NCBI GenBank assembly: GCA_007694905.1
Contig: REEU01000127.1
Coordinates: 1 to 64,000, forward strand
Origin: Gammaproteobacteria bacterium
GTDB taxonomy: Bacteria > Pseudomonadota > Gammaproteobacteria > Pseudomonadales > Azotimanducaceae
DNA length: 64,000 nt
Reading direction: 5' to 3'
Shown: positions 36,760 to 46,871 of the stretch, one piece after another
Position numbering within the stretch: position 1 is the first letter of the stretch
Layout: every line of letters begins with the position of its first letter
Program-made: the position numbers and the translations under genes
Notes under the pieces: model-generated
The model's database searches: none
The model's input: the letters and a program-made list of their open reading frames with translations, nothing else
Told to the model about the DNA's origin: nothing

Positions 36760-38076
36760 ATGTGCGACACGATCGTGGTCACCCCTGCAGCCTCAGCCAC
36801 CGGCACCCTGCTGTTCGCCAAGAACTCAGACCGCGAACGGAACGAAGCGCATCAGGTGCTGGCGCACCCACCCGGCCACCATGCTCCCCGCGCTCGCGTC
36901 CAATGCACGCGCATCCGGCTTCCGCAAGTACGCGAGACCCGCGCCGTGCTACTCGCCAAGCCGTACTGGATCTGGGGCGCGGAGATGGGGGCGAACGATG
37001 CCGGTGTCGTGATCGGCAACGAAGCCCTGTTCACCCGCGCTGAAGCCGGACCCGACGCCCTGTTGGGTATGGACCTGTTGCGTCTTGCCCTCGAACGCTG
37101 CGAAACCGCGGCCGCAGCGGTGGAAGTGATCACAGGCCTACTGGAACGTCACGGTCAGGGCGGGCTTGCCGCCGTGCACCGGGATCTGCGCTACGACAAC
37201 GGTTTCATCGTCGCAGACCCGCACGAAGCCTGGATCCTGGAAACGGCAGGCCGCCACTGGGTGACACGCCGGGTCGAGGGCTTTGCCGCCATCTCCAACG
37301 CAGCGAGCATCGGTGGAGACTTCACCCGAGTCTCCGCTGGCGCGTTCGAGACGCCTCGCGCCCGTGGATGGCTCGAACCCGGCGCGCCAGACGACTTTGC
37401 CCGTGCCTGGACCGACCCGGAGCCCACCCTGCGCGGCAACGGTCCCGGCCGCTGCCGGCGCTCCCTGGAACTGCTCTCGACCTGTCCAGGTCCGATCCAG
37501 CCCGAGGATCTGCTGCGCATCCTGCGCGACCACGGTGGCGGAGCAGACTGGCGGCCCGACGACCTGACCCGACCCTCGAGTCTGTGCATGCACGCCGCCC
37601 TCGACGATTGGCGCCCGAGCCAGACGACCGGGGCCATGCTCTCGGTGATGGATCCGCTGCGCGCGACCCACTTTCTCACCGGGACGGCCGCGCCCTGCCT
37701 GTCACTGTTCCGCCCCGCCTGGATCGACGCGCTGCCGACCGGGTTCCAACCGCTGCCCGGCGCCGAGGCGGACGCGGTCAGCCTGTTCTGGCGTCATGAA
37801 CGCCTGCATCGGGCCGCACTCGCGAACCTGCCTGCATTCCTTGACCTTGTGGCCGCCGAGCGTGATGAAACGGACGTGCACCGAGTCAGTCGCGCCCTCG
37901 CACTGCGTGATGAGGGGCAGCGGCGGCGACAGCAGGCTGCAGAAGAGATGTTCGAGGAAACCGAACGGCAACTCGAGGACTGGCGCCACCGGCTCCAGCA
38001 CCTGCCCCCAGGACCCGATCAGGATCCCGAGTGGCGCGACACCTGGGCGCGGCACAATGAGCGGTGTGGGTTATGA
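36760..38076 (+). CDS. Secernin-like (C69-type) Ntn hydrolase
   Basis: A 438-residue protein beginning MCDTIVV, where Cys2 would become the N-terminal nucleophile after Met removal, and continuing with the LLFAKNSDRERNEAH motif typical of secernins and C69 dipeptidases. The segment GNEALFTR and the ISNAASIG segment also fit. Cytosolic (no signal peptide). Enzymatic activity of secernin-type proteins is poorly characterised, so the substrate is unknown. Its last 58 nt overlap a truncated gene on the other strand. Confidence 0.82.
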   Translation: MCDTIVVTPAASATGTLLFAKNSDRERNEAHQVLAHPPGHHAPRARVQCTRIRLPQVRETRAVLLAKPYWIWGAEMGANDAGVVIGNEALFTRAEAGPDALLGMDLLRLALERCETAAAAVEVITGLLERHGQGGLAAVHRDLRYDNGFIVADPHEAWILETAGRHWVTRRVEGFAAISNAASIGGDFTRVSAGAFETPRARGWLEPGAPDDFARAWTDPEPTLRGNGPGRCRRSLELLSTCPGPIQPEDLLRILRDHGGGADWRPDDLTRPSSLCMHAALDDWRPSQTTGAMLSVMDPLRATHFLTGTAAPCLSLFRPAWIDALPTGFQPLPGAEADAVSLFWRHERLHRAALANLPAFLDLVAAERDETDVHRVSRALALRDEGQRRRQQAAEEMFEETERQLEDWRHRLQHLPPGPDQDPEWRDTWARHNERCGL

Positions 38077-38354
38077 ACGCACCTCGGCGCCCCGAACACA
38101 GCGCCCAACAGACAGCCCAGCCAGTTGGCATAACTCAAGTCGATCCAGGACCATTTCAACCAACTGCGTTGACTGTCCGTAAGGCTGAACTGTCGCCAGA
38201 TCGCCCCGAGCGCCAGCAGCAGCAAACCGCTCATCATACCGATGGCGTGAGCGGACAGCCCCAATCTTGGGACCGCCATCGCAGGCAGGAAGAACGCGCC
38301 CAGCAGCGCCAGAAGCATCAACACGAACGCGTACCGACACAGACTGATGCGCAT
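38019..38354 (-). pseudogene. Truncated membrane protein resembling hydroxylaminobenzene mutase (HabA)
   Basis: A 111-residue frame with a GAGAGGG ribosome site before ATG 38354. It starts with two hydrophobic helices and a segment AHAIGMMSGLLLLALGAIW followed by YANWLGCLLGAVFGA, which resembles HabA-type small membrane proteins. After GAVFGAPR the resemblance stops, and the frame enters the 3' end of the convergent secernin-like gene, so the C-terminal half of the family is missing. It could be a short functional variant, but a decayed gene is more likely. Confidence 0.45.
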
Positions 38355-38357
38355 CAC

Positions 38358-38800
38358 GGAGCGCCCTCTCCATCCCCCCAGCGGGCATCGAACAATGTGC
38401 CTCTGATTCTCCGAACCGAGCTACAGTCATGCTGGAAGGTTGCTTCATGTGTTGGCTGCGATCTTTCAAACCCCGTTTGTGCGGTTGTGCGCGGTATCGA
38501 ACAGATCATGCTGATGATCGAACCTTACGGTCGAAAGCGAACGCCATGTCCTCCCGTCTCGAGTCAACGCTCGATCCAGTTTTGCCAGCTGAGTGGATCA
38601 TCCTCGATGAAGCAAAGGGCGAGCTATAGCCGCAGGCGCCCATCGATGGCTGCGCATAGCGACATCGACCAAAGGACACGGCCATCGGAATCCCGGGTGT
38701 CGTCGCGGCGCCATTTGCAGGCACAAGCGCGTGCGCTGGGTCCGCACACGGCGGCCAGCTGGGCGGCGCCTGAAACAATGGAAACGTTCACGCTGCGGAT
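38358..38800. other. 443-nt stretch without a recognisable gene
   Basis: Between the HabA-like remnant and argJ. Open frames here are short or lack ribosome sites and family features; local base composition appears less GC-rich than in the neighbours. No tRNA, hairpin terminator or repeat was recognised. It may be decayed coding sequence linked to the neighbouring truncated gene. Confidence 0.5.
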
Positions 38801-40018
38801 TTACGAACGGTACTCGGCGTTGATCTTCACGTAATCGTAGGAGAGATCGGTGGTCCAGACGGTCTCGGCGCTCGAGCCGCGACCGAGGTGGGCGCGAATG
38901 AGGATCTCCGGCTGCGCCATGACCCGTGCGCCGTCCGCTTCCCGATAGCCTGCCGCAACGGCTCCGCCCTCGGCGATGCAGACCTCGTCCAGGAACAGAC
39001 TCACCCCGGTCACGTCGAGATCGTCGATGCCCGCCCTGCCGATTGCAGCCAAAAGCCGACCCCAGTTGGGATCACCGGCAAACAGCGCCGTCTTCACCAG
39101 CGGCGAGTGGGCAATGGCGTAGGCCACCGCCAGCGCCTCGGTGGTGTCTCGTGCACCCTCGATGCGCACCGTGACGAACCGCGTCGCGCCTTCACCGTCA
39201 CGGACGATGGCCTGAGCGAGTTCGTTGCACAGCGCCGTGAGCGCGGCCCCGAATGCCCTGCCTTCGGGACTATCCACGCCCTCGATGGGTTCCGCGTCGG
39301 CCGCGCCCGTGGCGACGAGTGTGACCGCGTCGTTCGTGGACGTGTCACCGTCGATGGTGATGCGATTGAAGCTCGCCTCCACCGCTGCGCGCAACATCGC
39401 ATCGAGTGCCGGCTGGGCGATCGCCGCGTCAGTGGCGATGAACGCGAGCATGGTCGCCATGTCCGGTCGAATCATGCCAGCACCCTTGCTGATGCCGGTG
39501 AGGACCCAGGGCATGCCGGATCCCACCTTACGACTGCTCCCCTTCGGTGCGGTATCGGTGGTCAGGATGCCATGGGCTGCAGCGCTCCAAGCGTCGCCGT
39601 CCAGAGCCGCGAATGCGGCCGGAAGCCCGGCCACGATGCGTTCCGCAGGCAAGGGTTCACCGATGACTCCGGTCGAGTAGGGCAGGACGTCCTCCGGCTG
39701 CACGCCGCCATGGGTGGCCACGGCGGCGCAGCACGCAAGGGCAGCCTCGATGCCCGGCGCACCAGTACCGGCGTTGGCGTTGCCGGTGTTGATCAGGAGG
39801 TACCGGGGTGACCCGGCGGCGAGATGGCGCTCGGCCACCTGCACGGGGGCAGCGCGGAAACGATTGCGGGTAAAGGCTGCCGCCGTTCGGCTTCCGGGTG
39901 CGATCTCGAACAGCACCAGATCGAGACGTCCGGGCTTGCGTACACCGGCCGCCACCGCAGCACAGCGAACACCGGCTACCGGAAGCATTCTCGGCAGCGG
40001 CGGCAGATTGACAGGCAT
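38801..40018 (-). CDS. argJ: Bifunctional ornithine acetyltransferase / N-acetylglutamate synthase
   Basis: A 405-residue self-cleaving enzyme of arginine biosynthesis that recycles the acetyl group from N-acetylornithine to glutamate. The cleavage and nucleophile motif is KGAGMIRPDMATML (Thr189); TTDTAPK and INTGNANAGTG are also characteristic. ATG 40018 lies behind GGGGGAAA. It follows secA after 66 nt, as in many gammaproteobacteria. Confidence 0.94.
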   Translation of the reverse strand: MPVNLPPLPRMLPVAGVRCAAVAAGVRKPGRLDLVLFEIAPGSRTAAAFTRNRFRAAPVQVAERHLAAGSPRYLLINTGNANAGTGAPGIEAALACCAAVATHGGVQPEDVLPYSTGVIGEPLPAERIVAGLPAAFAALDGDAWSAAAHGILTTDTAPKGSSRKVGSGMPWVLTGISKGAGMIRPDMATMLAFIATDAAIAQPALDAMLRAAVEASFNRITIDGDTSTNDAVTLVATGAADAEPIEGVDSPEGRAFGAALTALCNELAQAIVRDGEGATRFVTVRIEGARDTTEALAVAYAIAHSPLVKTALFAGDPNWGRLLAAIGRAGIDDLDVTGVSLFLDEVCIAEGGAVAAGYREADGARVMAQPEILIRAHLGRGSSAETVWTTDLSYDYVKINAEYRS

Positions 40019-40084
40019 CGATGATTTCCCCCTAAGTACACATGTGACGGTCAGCTGCGCGCCGCGGCTCCCGCAAACGCGACG

Positions 40085-42826
40085 CTACTTGAGACCGTGA
40101 CAGTGCTTGTACTTCTTGCCCGAGCCGCAAGGGCAGGGTTCGTTGCGCCCGACCTTGCGCTCCTCGCGAACGAAGGTCTCGGGGCGCCTCGCGGCGCTGC
40201 GGCCGCCGCCTGCTGCCGCCACGGACGCATCGGTCTCGAGTGCATTGGCATCGGCATGGGAGAAGTTGGAGCGACTGATTTCCTCTTCCCGCCGCCGCCG
40301 TTCGTCCGCCTCGATCTCCTCTGCAGTCCGGAACTGGGCACGCGACAGCAACCTCACCACATCCCTTCGCACCGAGTAGAGCAGACCCTGGAACAGCTCG
40401 AAGGACTCGCGCTTGAACTCCTGTTTCGGCTGTTTCTGGGCGTAGGCGCGCAGGTGAATGCCCTGACGCAGCTGATCCATGCTCTGAAGGTGATCCTTCC
40501 AGAGGTGGTCCAGCGTGAGCAGCATCATCTGCTTTTCGAACTTGCGCAGCATGTCACTGCTGAGCGCTGACTCCTTCGCGGCGTATTCCTCCTCGATATT
40601 CTCGAGGATGCGTTCCCGCAAGGTCTCTTCGTAGAGATCCGGTTCCTTCTCGAGCCATTCGCGGACGGGCTGACGGGAGTTGAACTCGACGATCAGGGCT
40701 TCTTCGAGGCCTTCGAGATCCCACTGCTCCTCCACCGACTGCGGCGGAATGTACTCACTGATGACGTCGTTCACGACCTCCTCGCGCATGGCGGCGATGG
40801 TCTGAGAGATGTCGTCCGCCTGCATGATCTCATTGCGCTGGGCGTATATCACCTGGCGCTGGTCGTTGGAGACGTCGTCGTACTCCAGCAGGTTCTTGCG
40901 AATGTCGAAGTTGTGCCCTTCCACCTTGCGCTGGGCCCGTTCGATGGCATTGCTGACCATGCGATGCTCGATTGCCTCGCCCTGCTCCATGCCGAGAGAG
41001 TTCATGATCTTGCGAATGCGGTCGGAGGCGAAGATCCGCATCAGCGTATCTTCCATGGACAGATAAAAGCGGGTGGAACCCGGATCACCCTGGCGTCCTG
41101 ACCGGCCTCGCAACTGATTGTCGATGCGGCGGGACTCATGCCGTTCCGTTCCAATCACACGCAGGCCACCAGCGGCAATCACTGCGTCGTGACGTTCATG
41201 CCACTCGGCCTCGAGGCGCTTGATCTGCTCCTCATCCGGGTCGTCATGCTTGGCGAGCTCGGCCTCCCAGTTGCCGCCTAGAACGATGTCCGTCCCACGG
41301 CCCGCCATGTTCGTGGCCACCGTGACCGCACCCGGACGCCCTGCCTGGGCGATGATCTCGGCTTCCTTCTCGTGAAACTTCGCGTTCAGCACGCTGTGTT
41401 CGATGCCGCGCCGCTTCATCTCCTCCGACAGGCGTTCCGACGACTCGATGGAAGCCGTGCCGACGAGCACCGGTTGGCCACGCTTACGACAATCGTCGAT
41501 GTCCTCGACGATGGCGTCGTACTTCTCGTCCATGGTCAGGAAAACGAGATCGTTGTCGTCGATTCGCACCATGGGCCGGTTGGTCGGGATCACCACCACG
41601 TCGAGTCCGTAGATCTGATTGAACTCGAACGCCTCGGTGTCCGCAGTGCCGGTCATGCCCGCGAGCTTCTCGTAGAGGCGGAAGAAGTTCTGGAACGTCG
41701 TGGACGCCAGTGTCTGCGACTCGAGCTGCACCTTCACGCCTTCCTTGGCCTCGATGGCGCCGTGGAGACCATCGGACCAGCGCCTGCCGGGCATGGTCCG
41801 ACCGGTGTGCTCGTCGACGATGATCACCTGATCGTCCTGGACGATGTAGTGCACGTCACGCTTGTAGACGAAGTGCGCCCTGAGCGCCGCATTCACATGG
41901 TGCAGCAGCCCGAGGTTGCCAGGGGCGTAGAGGCTGCCTTCCTGCATCAGGCCGGCCTCCTGCAAGGCGTGCTCGATCTTTTCGTGTCCGGATTCGAGCA
42001 GCTCGATCTGCCGATTCTTCTCGTCGACGGCGAAGTCGCCCTCGTCCTCACCCTCCGGCTCCATCCCTGCCGGCGTTTCCCTGGCCTTGAGCTTGGGCAC
42101 CAGCTTGTTGATGGCCCGGTAGAGCTCGGAGGAATCATCCGCCGCACCGGAGATGATCAGCGGCGTGCGGGCCTCATCGATGAGAATGGAGTCCACCTCG
42201 TCGACGATGGCGAAATGGAGATCCCGCTGCACCCGGTCCTCGGGCGTGAACGCCATGTTGTCACGCAGGTAATCGAACCCGAATTCGTTGTTGGTGCCGT
42301 AGGTGATGTCCGCCTGATAAGCCGCGCGTTTCTCTTCGCCCTTCTGTCCCGGGACGACCACACCGACGCTCATGCCGAGCGCCTTGTAGATGGGCTCCAT
42401 CCAGCCCGCGTCACGTCGGGCCAGATAATCGTTCACCGTCACCAGGTGGACGCCACGACCCGTGAGGGCGTTCAGGTAGATCGGCAGGGTCGCGACCAGG
42501 GTCTTGCCTTCGCCGGTGCGCATCTCGGCGATGTTGCCCTCGTGCATCGCCATGCCACCAAGCATCTGCACATCGAAATGGCGCATCCCCAGGGTCCGCT
42601 TGGCTGCCTCGCGGACGGCAGCAAACGCCTCGGGCAGCAGAGCGTTGAGCTTTTCACCGCCCTCAAGCCGCTCCCGAAACTTGGGTGTCAGGCCCGCGAG
42701 CTCAGAATCAGAGAGCGCAGCCATCGTCTCTTCGTGCGAATTGATGCGAGTAACAACCCGACCCATTCGCTTGAGTTCACGGGTGTTCTTGGTGGGGACG
42801 ATCTTACGGAAGAGGCTGGCGATCAT
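40085..42826 (-). CDS. secA: Preprotein translocase ATPase SecA
   Basis: A 913-residue motor of the Sec system. The Walker A region [14 protein letters not shown], the [18 protein letters not shown] box, [11 protein letters not shown] and the arginine-finger helicase motif [17 protein letters not shown] are intact. The C-terminal zinc/SEC-C motif reads [17 protein letters not shown] 42826 (MIASLFRK) is chosen over a TTG two codons upstream. A very long open frame on the opposite strand is a composition shadow. Confidence 0.96.
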   Translation of the reverse strand: MIASLFRKIVPTKNTRELKRMGRVVTRINSHEETMAALSDSELAGLTPKFRERLEGGEKLNALLPEAFAAVREAAKRTLGMRHFDVQMLGGMAMHEGNIAEMRTGEGKTLVATLPIYLNALTGRGVHLVTVNDYLARRDAGWMEPIYKALGMSVGVVVPGQKGEEKRAAYQADITYGTNNEFGFDYLRDNMAFTPEDRVQRDLHFAIVDEVDSILIDEARTPLIISGAADDSSELYRAINKLVPKLKARETPAGMEPEGEDEGDFAVDEKNRQIELLESGHEKIEHALQEAGLMQEGSLYAPGNLGLLHHVNAALRAHFVYKRDVHYIVQDDQVIIVDEHTGRTMPGRRWSDGLHGAIEAKEGVKVQLESQTLASTTFQNFFRLYEKLAGMTGTADTEAFEFNQIYGLDVVVIPTNRPMVRIDDNDLVFLTMDEKYDAIVEDIDDCRKRGQPVLVGTASIESSERLSEEMKRRGIEHSVLNAKFHEKEAEIIAQAGRPGAVTVATNMAGRGTDIVLGGNWEAELAKHDDPDEEQIKRLEAEWHERHDAVIAAGGLRVIGTERHESRRIDNQLRGRSGRQGDPGSTRFYLSMEDTLMRIFASDRIRKIMNSLGMEQGEAIEHRMVSNAIERAQRKVEGHNFDIRKNLLEYDDVSNDQRQVIYAQRNEIMQADDISQTIAAMREEVVNDVISEYIPPQSVEEQWDLEGLEEALIVEFNSRQPVREWLEKEPDLYEETLRERILENIEEEYAAKESALSSDMLRKFEKQMMLLTLDHLWKDHLQSMDQLRQGIHLRAYAQKQPKQEFKRESFELFQGLLYSVRRDVVRLLSRAQFRTAEEIEADERRRREEEISRSNFSHADANALETDASVAAAGGGRSAARRPETFVREERKVGRNEPCPCGSGKKYKHCHGLK

Positions 42827-42891
42827 GGTCAATCGCGTGGACCTGCCCTTGAATTGGCAACCCCGGCGCGGAGTCTCCTGGCTGATTCAAT

Positions 42892-42936
42892 GTGCCCGAA
42901 CGGGCCCCGAATGGGGTCCCGGACAGGTGCCCGAAC
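42892..42936 (-). other. secA leader: hairpin between two 10-nt direct repeats
   Basis: In the 126-nt gap between the M23 peptidase gene and secA, a strong stem (CGGG-A-CCCC / GGGG-CCCG, 8 bp with one bulge, 42901-42921) is bracketed by two copies of GTTCGGGCAC (42892-42901 and 42927-42936, minus-strand sense). There is no U-run, so it is not a classic terminator. No SecM-like leader peptide was found. Function unknown. Confidence 0.4.
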
Positions 42937-42952
42937 TGCGGATCTGCGCCCG

Positions 42953-43900
42953 TCAGCCGCGCCTGCGGGCGACGTAGCGGGCAGGATCCACGCTCTCGCC
43001 GTCCTTGAGCACCTCGAAGTGTACATGGGGACCCGTGGCCCGGCCGGTGGAACCGACCTTGGCGATCACGTCACCCTTGCGAACCACGTCGCCGACGGCT
43101 ACCAGCTTCTCGCTGGCGTGCGCGTAGCGTGTACTGTACCCGTTACCGTGGTTGATCTCGACCAGATTGCCATAGGCGCCCCGTCGCCCAGAGAATACGA
43201 CCACACCACCCGCCACGGCCCGGACCTTGGTGCCCGTGGGTGCAGCGAAGTCGAGGCCGCGGTGCCAGGCCATGCGTCCACTGAAGGGATCCAGGCGCCG
43301 TCCGAAGCCGGAGGACTGCCAGCCCTTGTCGACAGGACGCCCCGTGAGCTGCACATCAGCACGGAATTGGCGGTCGTGGAGCAAGCCACCGAGCACGTCG
43401 AGCTGCTGCTGGCGGGTGAGGATCTGGTCCGACAGTCGCTCCACCATGGCAATGAATTCCGGCGTTTCGACCTCTGTGGCACCCATATCGCCGCCTTCAT
43501 AAGGACCGCCGAGCGCCGGGCGCTGAGAGAAATCGAACTCTTCGGCATCGAGGTCGGCTACCGCAATCATGCGCTGCCCGAGTGCCTCCATCCGGACCAG
43601 GCGCCCCTGGAGGTCGGCGAAACGGCGGGTCAGCGCCGTCATCATCCGGTCAGACTCGCGCCGGATGGCAGCAAGTTCTTCCTGCTGCGCTTCCAGCGTG
43701 GAGCGCCATTCGTTTGCTACCGCGGCGTCCACCGAATCCGATTGCCAAGCATGCAGACCCCAGCCTGCAGCCAGCGTGAAGAGGCAGGCCGAGGTGCTGC
43801 GCATCAGCACCCCCTGCATGGTAAACGGCAGCCGCCACTCGCTTCCCTCACGGGCATCAAGGAGAATAACAGCCAAACGTTCGCGACGCAGCCATGTCAT
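42953..43900 (-). CDS. M23 family metallopeptidase with coiled coil
   Basis: A 315-residue membrane-anchored LytM-type protein. One N-terminal helix (about residues 29-48) is followed by a coiled-coil region (about 60-105) and a C-terminal M23 domain with HRGLDFAAPTG and the GPHVHFEVL motif; the His and Asp zinc ligands are kept, so it may be an active peptidoglycan endopeptidase. Located between lpxC/dciA and secA, as in Pseudomonas. ATG 43900 (MTWLRRERL) gives a sensible cytosolic N-tail. Confidence 0.87.
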   Translation of the reverse strand: MTWLRRERLAVILLDAREGSEWRLPFTMQGVLMRSTSACLFTLAAGWGLHAWQSDSVDAAVANEWRSTLEAQQEELAAIRRESDRMMTALTRRFADLQGRLVRMEALGQRMIAVADLDAEEFDFSQRPALGGPYEGGDMGATEVETPEFIAMVERLSDQILTRQQQLDVLGGLLHDRQFRADVQLTGRPVDKGWQSSGFGRRLDPFSGRMAWHRGLDFAAPTGTKVRAVAGGVVVFSGRRGAYGNLVEINHGNGYSTRYAHASEKLVAVGDVVRKGDVIAKVGSTGRATGPHVHFEVLKDGESVDPARYVARRRG

Positions 43901-43947
43901 CAATTGCTTGTATCGCTCGCGTGCTCGACTCACGCCTGGAAACTCCA

Positions 43948-44412
43948 ATGGTGGATGCACCCGACCCGGAATCCGGACCCACAGGTTTGTCGGACCGTCT
44001 TCGCCCCGGGAACACTGTCCTGGGCCGAGTGGTGCGTCATGCGCAACGACTGCTCCGAATTGAACGCGCGCTGCATGAGATGCTTCCTGTCGCTCTGCGT
44101 AACCATGTCGTCGTCGCCGCTCTGGACTCGGGTCGTCTTCGCCTGCTTGTCTCCGGCTCCGCGCGCGCTACGCAGCTTCGATTTCAGCAGCGGTTGATCC
44201 AGACCCAACTCACGGAGCGGACCGGAGAGCCGGTCCAGCGGGTCGATGTCGTCGTTCGGCCCCAAGCAGCCGAGCCACCTGCGCGTCAGCTCGACCGCTC
44301 CACCACCCTTCCCGCAAGGGCAGCAGCTCAGTTCCAGGACATGGCGAACGACGAGCCCGATCCGGCGCTCAGGCAAGCTCTCGAGCGTCTGGCCCGCCGG
44401 ACATCTGATTAA
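43948..44412 (+). CDS. DciA-like DUF721 protein
   Basis: A 154-residue DUF721 protein. The N-terminal LSDRLRPGNTVLGRVVRHAQRLLRIERAL and the core VVAALDSGRLRLLVSGSARATQLRFQQRLI match the DUF721/DciA fold; DciA loads or supports the replicative helicase in bacteria lacking DnaC. It is divergent from the M23 gene and convergent with lpxC, as is common in gammaproteobacteria. ATG 43948 is the likely start. Confidence 0.8.
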   Translation: MVDAPDPESGPTGLSDRLRPGNTVLGRVVRHAQRLLRIERALHEMLPVALRNHVVVAALDSGRLRLLVSGSARATQLRFQQRLIQTQLTERTGEPVQRVDVVVRPQAAEPPARQLDRSTTLPARAAAQFQDMANDEPDPALRQALERLARRTSD

Positions 44413-44481
44413 ACTATGGCAAAGGGATCAGAGTTTTGCCACTCGAAGGTCGAATAACTCAAACCTGTCCCTGACCCGCCC

Positions 44482-44505
44482 GGAAGCCCGTATGACGGGC
44501 CTTCC
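44482..44505. terminator. Possible bidirectional hairpin between dciA-like gene and lpxC
   Basis: GGAAG-CCCGT and ACGGGCCTTCC form a 10-bp stem with one bulge and a 3-nt loop in the gap between two convergent genes. Neither side has a clear U-tract, so termination is only a suggestion. Confidence 0.35.
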
Positions 44506-44556
44506 AGCGCCGTGATGCTCCGCTGTGAGCGTGGACGAACCCCGGGATAAGCCCGA

Positions 44557-45471
44557 TCAGTGGGCCAGCGCTGGACGCGATCCGTAACTGATGGGTGCTG
44601 CTTCCTCGTCCTCAAAAGCGACGATTTCGTAGCATTCGGGGCGGGCCAATAGCGCCCGGCGCAGCATGTGGTTCAGGGTGTGGCCGGAACGATAACCTCG
44701 AAACTCGCCGATCATGCTGTAACCGAGCAGGTAGAGGTCGCCGATGGCGTCGAGTATCTTGTGCTTCACGAACTCGTCCTCGTGCCTCAATCCACCCTCA
44801 TTGAGAATGCGCTCGTCATCCGCCACCACTGCATTGTCGAGACTGCCACCCCGGGCCAGATTCATGGCGCGGAGCTGCTCGAACTCCTGCAGAAAACCGA
44901 AGGTCCTCGCCCGAGCCACTTCCCTGACGAAAGACGCCGTGGAAAAGTCGATCGAGGCATGGCGACTATGACAAGCCAGCACCGGATTGTCGTAGACGAG
45001 ATCGAAGGCGACTTTGAAGCCGTCGAATGGCAGCAGCGAAGCTTTCGCCTCGCCCTGACTGACCTCCACCGGCCGTCGGATCCGCAGGAACTTCTTGGCG
45101 GCCCGCTGCTCCTCGATCCCCGCCGACTGCAGCAGAAAGACGAAAGGAGCAGCGCTGCCGTCCATGATCGGGACTTCCGCTGCGCTCACCTCGACGTAAG
45201 CATTGTCGATGCCAAGCCCGGCAAAGGCTGCCATCAGATGCTCCACCGTCGAGATCCGCACGCCGCCCCGGACCAGCGTCGTGGCCAGGGTGGTATCGCC
45301 GACGAATTCGGCGCGTGCCGGAATCTCTACGAGCTCATCGAGATCGGAACGCGAAAAGACAATACCCGTGTTCACCGGCGCGGGACGGAGAGAGAGAAAA
45401 ATCTTTTCTCCCGTGTGGAGCCCGACACCGGTGGCCCGGATGACGTTCTTCAGCGTTCGTTGTCTGATCAT
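44557..45471 (-). CDS. lpxC: UDP-3-O-acyl-N-acetylglucosamine deacetylase
   Basis: A 304-residue zinc enzyme, the committed step of lipid A synthesis. Motifs: [32 protein letters not shown] and SGHTLNHML, holding the zinc and catalytic residues. ATG 45471 (MIRQRTLKN) is the family start. It follows ftsZ after 102 nt, the standard end of the dcw region. Confidence 0.96.
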   Translation of the reverse strand: MIRQRTLKNVIRATGVGLHTGEKIFLSLRPAPVNTGIVFSRSDLDELVEIPARAEFVGDTTLATTLVRGGVRISTVEHLMAAFAGLGIDNAYVEVSAAEVPIMDGSAAPFVFLLQSAGIEEQRAAKKFLRIRRPVEVSQGEAKASLLPFDGFKVAFDLVYDNPVLACHSRHASIDFSTASFVREVARARTFGFLQEFEQLRAMNLARGGSLDNAVVADDERILNEGGLRHEDEFVKHKILDAIGDLYLLGYSMIGEFRGYRSGHTLNHMLRRALLARPECYEIVAFEDEEAAPISYGSRPALAH

Positions 45472-45573
45472 CGCGTTAGACGACCCTCCGTGAGAGCGCG
45501 GGCAGCCTAACAAACCGCTGCCGGGGCCACCAATGGAGAGGCCCGTGAGAATTGTTGCGTTCCATTACCGCCT

Positions 45574-46722
45574 TCAGTCCGCCTGTCGGCGCAGGAACGC
45601 CGGAACATCAAGATAGTCCAGGTCCGACTTCTCCGCCGGACGCCGATCCGCATCGACGGCAACTGCCGCCTGAGCCCGACGCCTCATGACCGTGGGCCGG
45701 TCGTAGTCGACCCCCCCATCAGGCGTCGTCGGCTGCCTCGCGTTGTCGACCACGACCCGCGGCGGACTGGCACTCCCTCCAAGGCCTGTGGCCACTACAG
45801 TGACACGCATTTCGTCGGTGAGTTCCGGATCGATCACGGTACCGACCACCACCGTCGCTGAATCCGACGCGAACTGCTCGACCGTCTCGCCCACCTCGGA
45901 GAACTCACCAATGGACAGGTTCGGACCCGCGGTGACGTTGACCAGAATGCCGCGCGCACCATTGAGATCCACGTCCTCGAGCAACGGTGAACGGATCGCG
46001 GCCTCGGCCGCCTCTCTGGCACGATGCTCACCGGAGGCACGGCCGGTACCCATCATCGCCATGCCCATCTCAGACATGACCGTACGGACATCGGCGAAGT
46101 CCACGTTGATCATGCCTGGCCTGATGATGAGATCCGCGATGCCCTGCACCGCTCCGAGCAACACGTCGTTGGCCGCCGCGAACGCATCGAGCATCGAGGT
46201 CTGCTGGCCGAGAACCGCCAGGAGCTTTTCGTTGGGAATGGTGATCAGCGAATCCACATGCTGCTGGAGTTCTGCAACACCGCGTTCAGCGATCGGCATG
46301 CGACGCTCGAAGCGGAACGGCTTGGTCACGACCGCGACCGTAAGGATATTCAGTTCACGGGCCACCTCGGCGATCACCGGCGCAGCACCCGTTCCGGTCC
46401 CCCCACCCATGCCGGCGGTGATGAACACCATATCCGCGCCTTCGAGCACCTCTGCAATACGGTCGCGGTCCTCCATTGCGGCCTCTCGGCCGATTTCGGG
46501 ATTGGCGCCCGCACCAAGCCCTTTGGTCATGTTGCCGCCGAGCTGCAGTATCGTGCGCGCCTGGAGCCCCTTGAGCGCCTGGGCATCGGTGTTGGCAACG
46601 ATGAATTCCACGCCTTCGACGTTGCGATTAATCATGTGCTGGACGGCATTGCCACCGCCACCGCCCACTCCAATGACCTTGATCACCGCGTTCTGCGGTG
46701 TGCTATCCACGAGTTCGAACAT
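45574..46722 (-). CDS. ftsZ: Cell division GTPase FtsZ
   Basis: A 382-residue tubulin homologue forming the Z ring. The nucleotide motifs GVGGGGGNAV and GMGGGTGTGAAP and the T7 region NVDFADVR are present. The C-terminal peptide LDVPAFLRRQ, the binding site for FtsA and ZipA, is intact. ATG 46722 has a GTGGAGGACGG ribosome site. Separated from ftsA by 149 nt holding a hairpin. Confidence 0.97.
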   Translation of the reverse strand: MFELVDSTPQNAVIKVIGVGGGGGNAVQHMINRNVEGVEFIVANTDAQALKGLQARTILQLGGNMTKGLGAGANPEIGREAAMEDRDRIAEVLEGADMVFITAGMGGGTGTGAAPVIAEVARELNILTVAVVTKPFRFERRMPIAERGVAELQQHVDSLITIPNEKLLAVLGQQTSMLDAFAAANDVLLGAVQGIADLIIRPGMINVDFADVRTVMSEMGMAMMGTGRASGEHRAREAAEAAIRSPLLEDVDLNGARGILVNVTAGPNLSIGEFSEVGETVEQFASDSATVVVGTVIDPELTDEMRVTVVATGLGGSASPPRVVVDNARQPTTPDGGVDYDRPTVMRRRAQAAVAVDADRRPAEKSDLDYLDVPAFLRRQAD

Positions 46723-46826
46723 GTCACCGTCCTCCACAGACGTTACTTTTTGCTGATCGCCGCCCCTAACACATGTAAGGTTCGGCGGAGTTCGAGGCTT
46801 GCCTGCATGCGCATTCCGCCTCGGTT

Positions 46827-46849
46827 GCCGTCGCGTATGCGACCGGCAC
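46827..46849 (-). other. Hairpin in the ftsA-ftsZ intergenic region
   Basis: TGCC-GTCGC, loop GTAT, GCGAC-C-GGCA: a 9-bp stem with one bulged base, lying about 23 nt after the ftsA stop. No U-run follows in the transcription direction, so an RNA-processing or stability role is more likely than termination. A separate ftsZ promoter in the remaining gap is possible, but none was clear. Confidence 0.4.
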
Positions 46850-46871
46850 GACATCAATGATCCGATGCCGC

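Noticed and set aside
38064-38834. A 256-codon plus-strand frame across the gap before argJ
   Set aside because: It is antisense to the HabA-like remnant and the end of argJ, has no recognisable domain, and its composition is irregular.
41372-44197. A 941-codon open frame on the plus strand antisense to secA and the M23 gene
   Set aside because: It lies opposite well-identified genes, lacks a ribosome site and any family feature, and its His/Asp/Arg-rich composition is that of a GC-rich antisense shadow.
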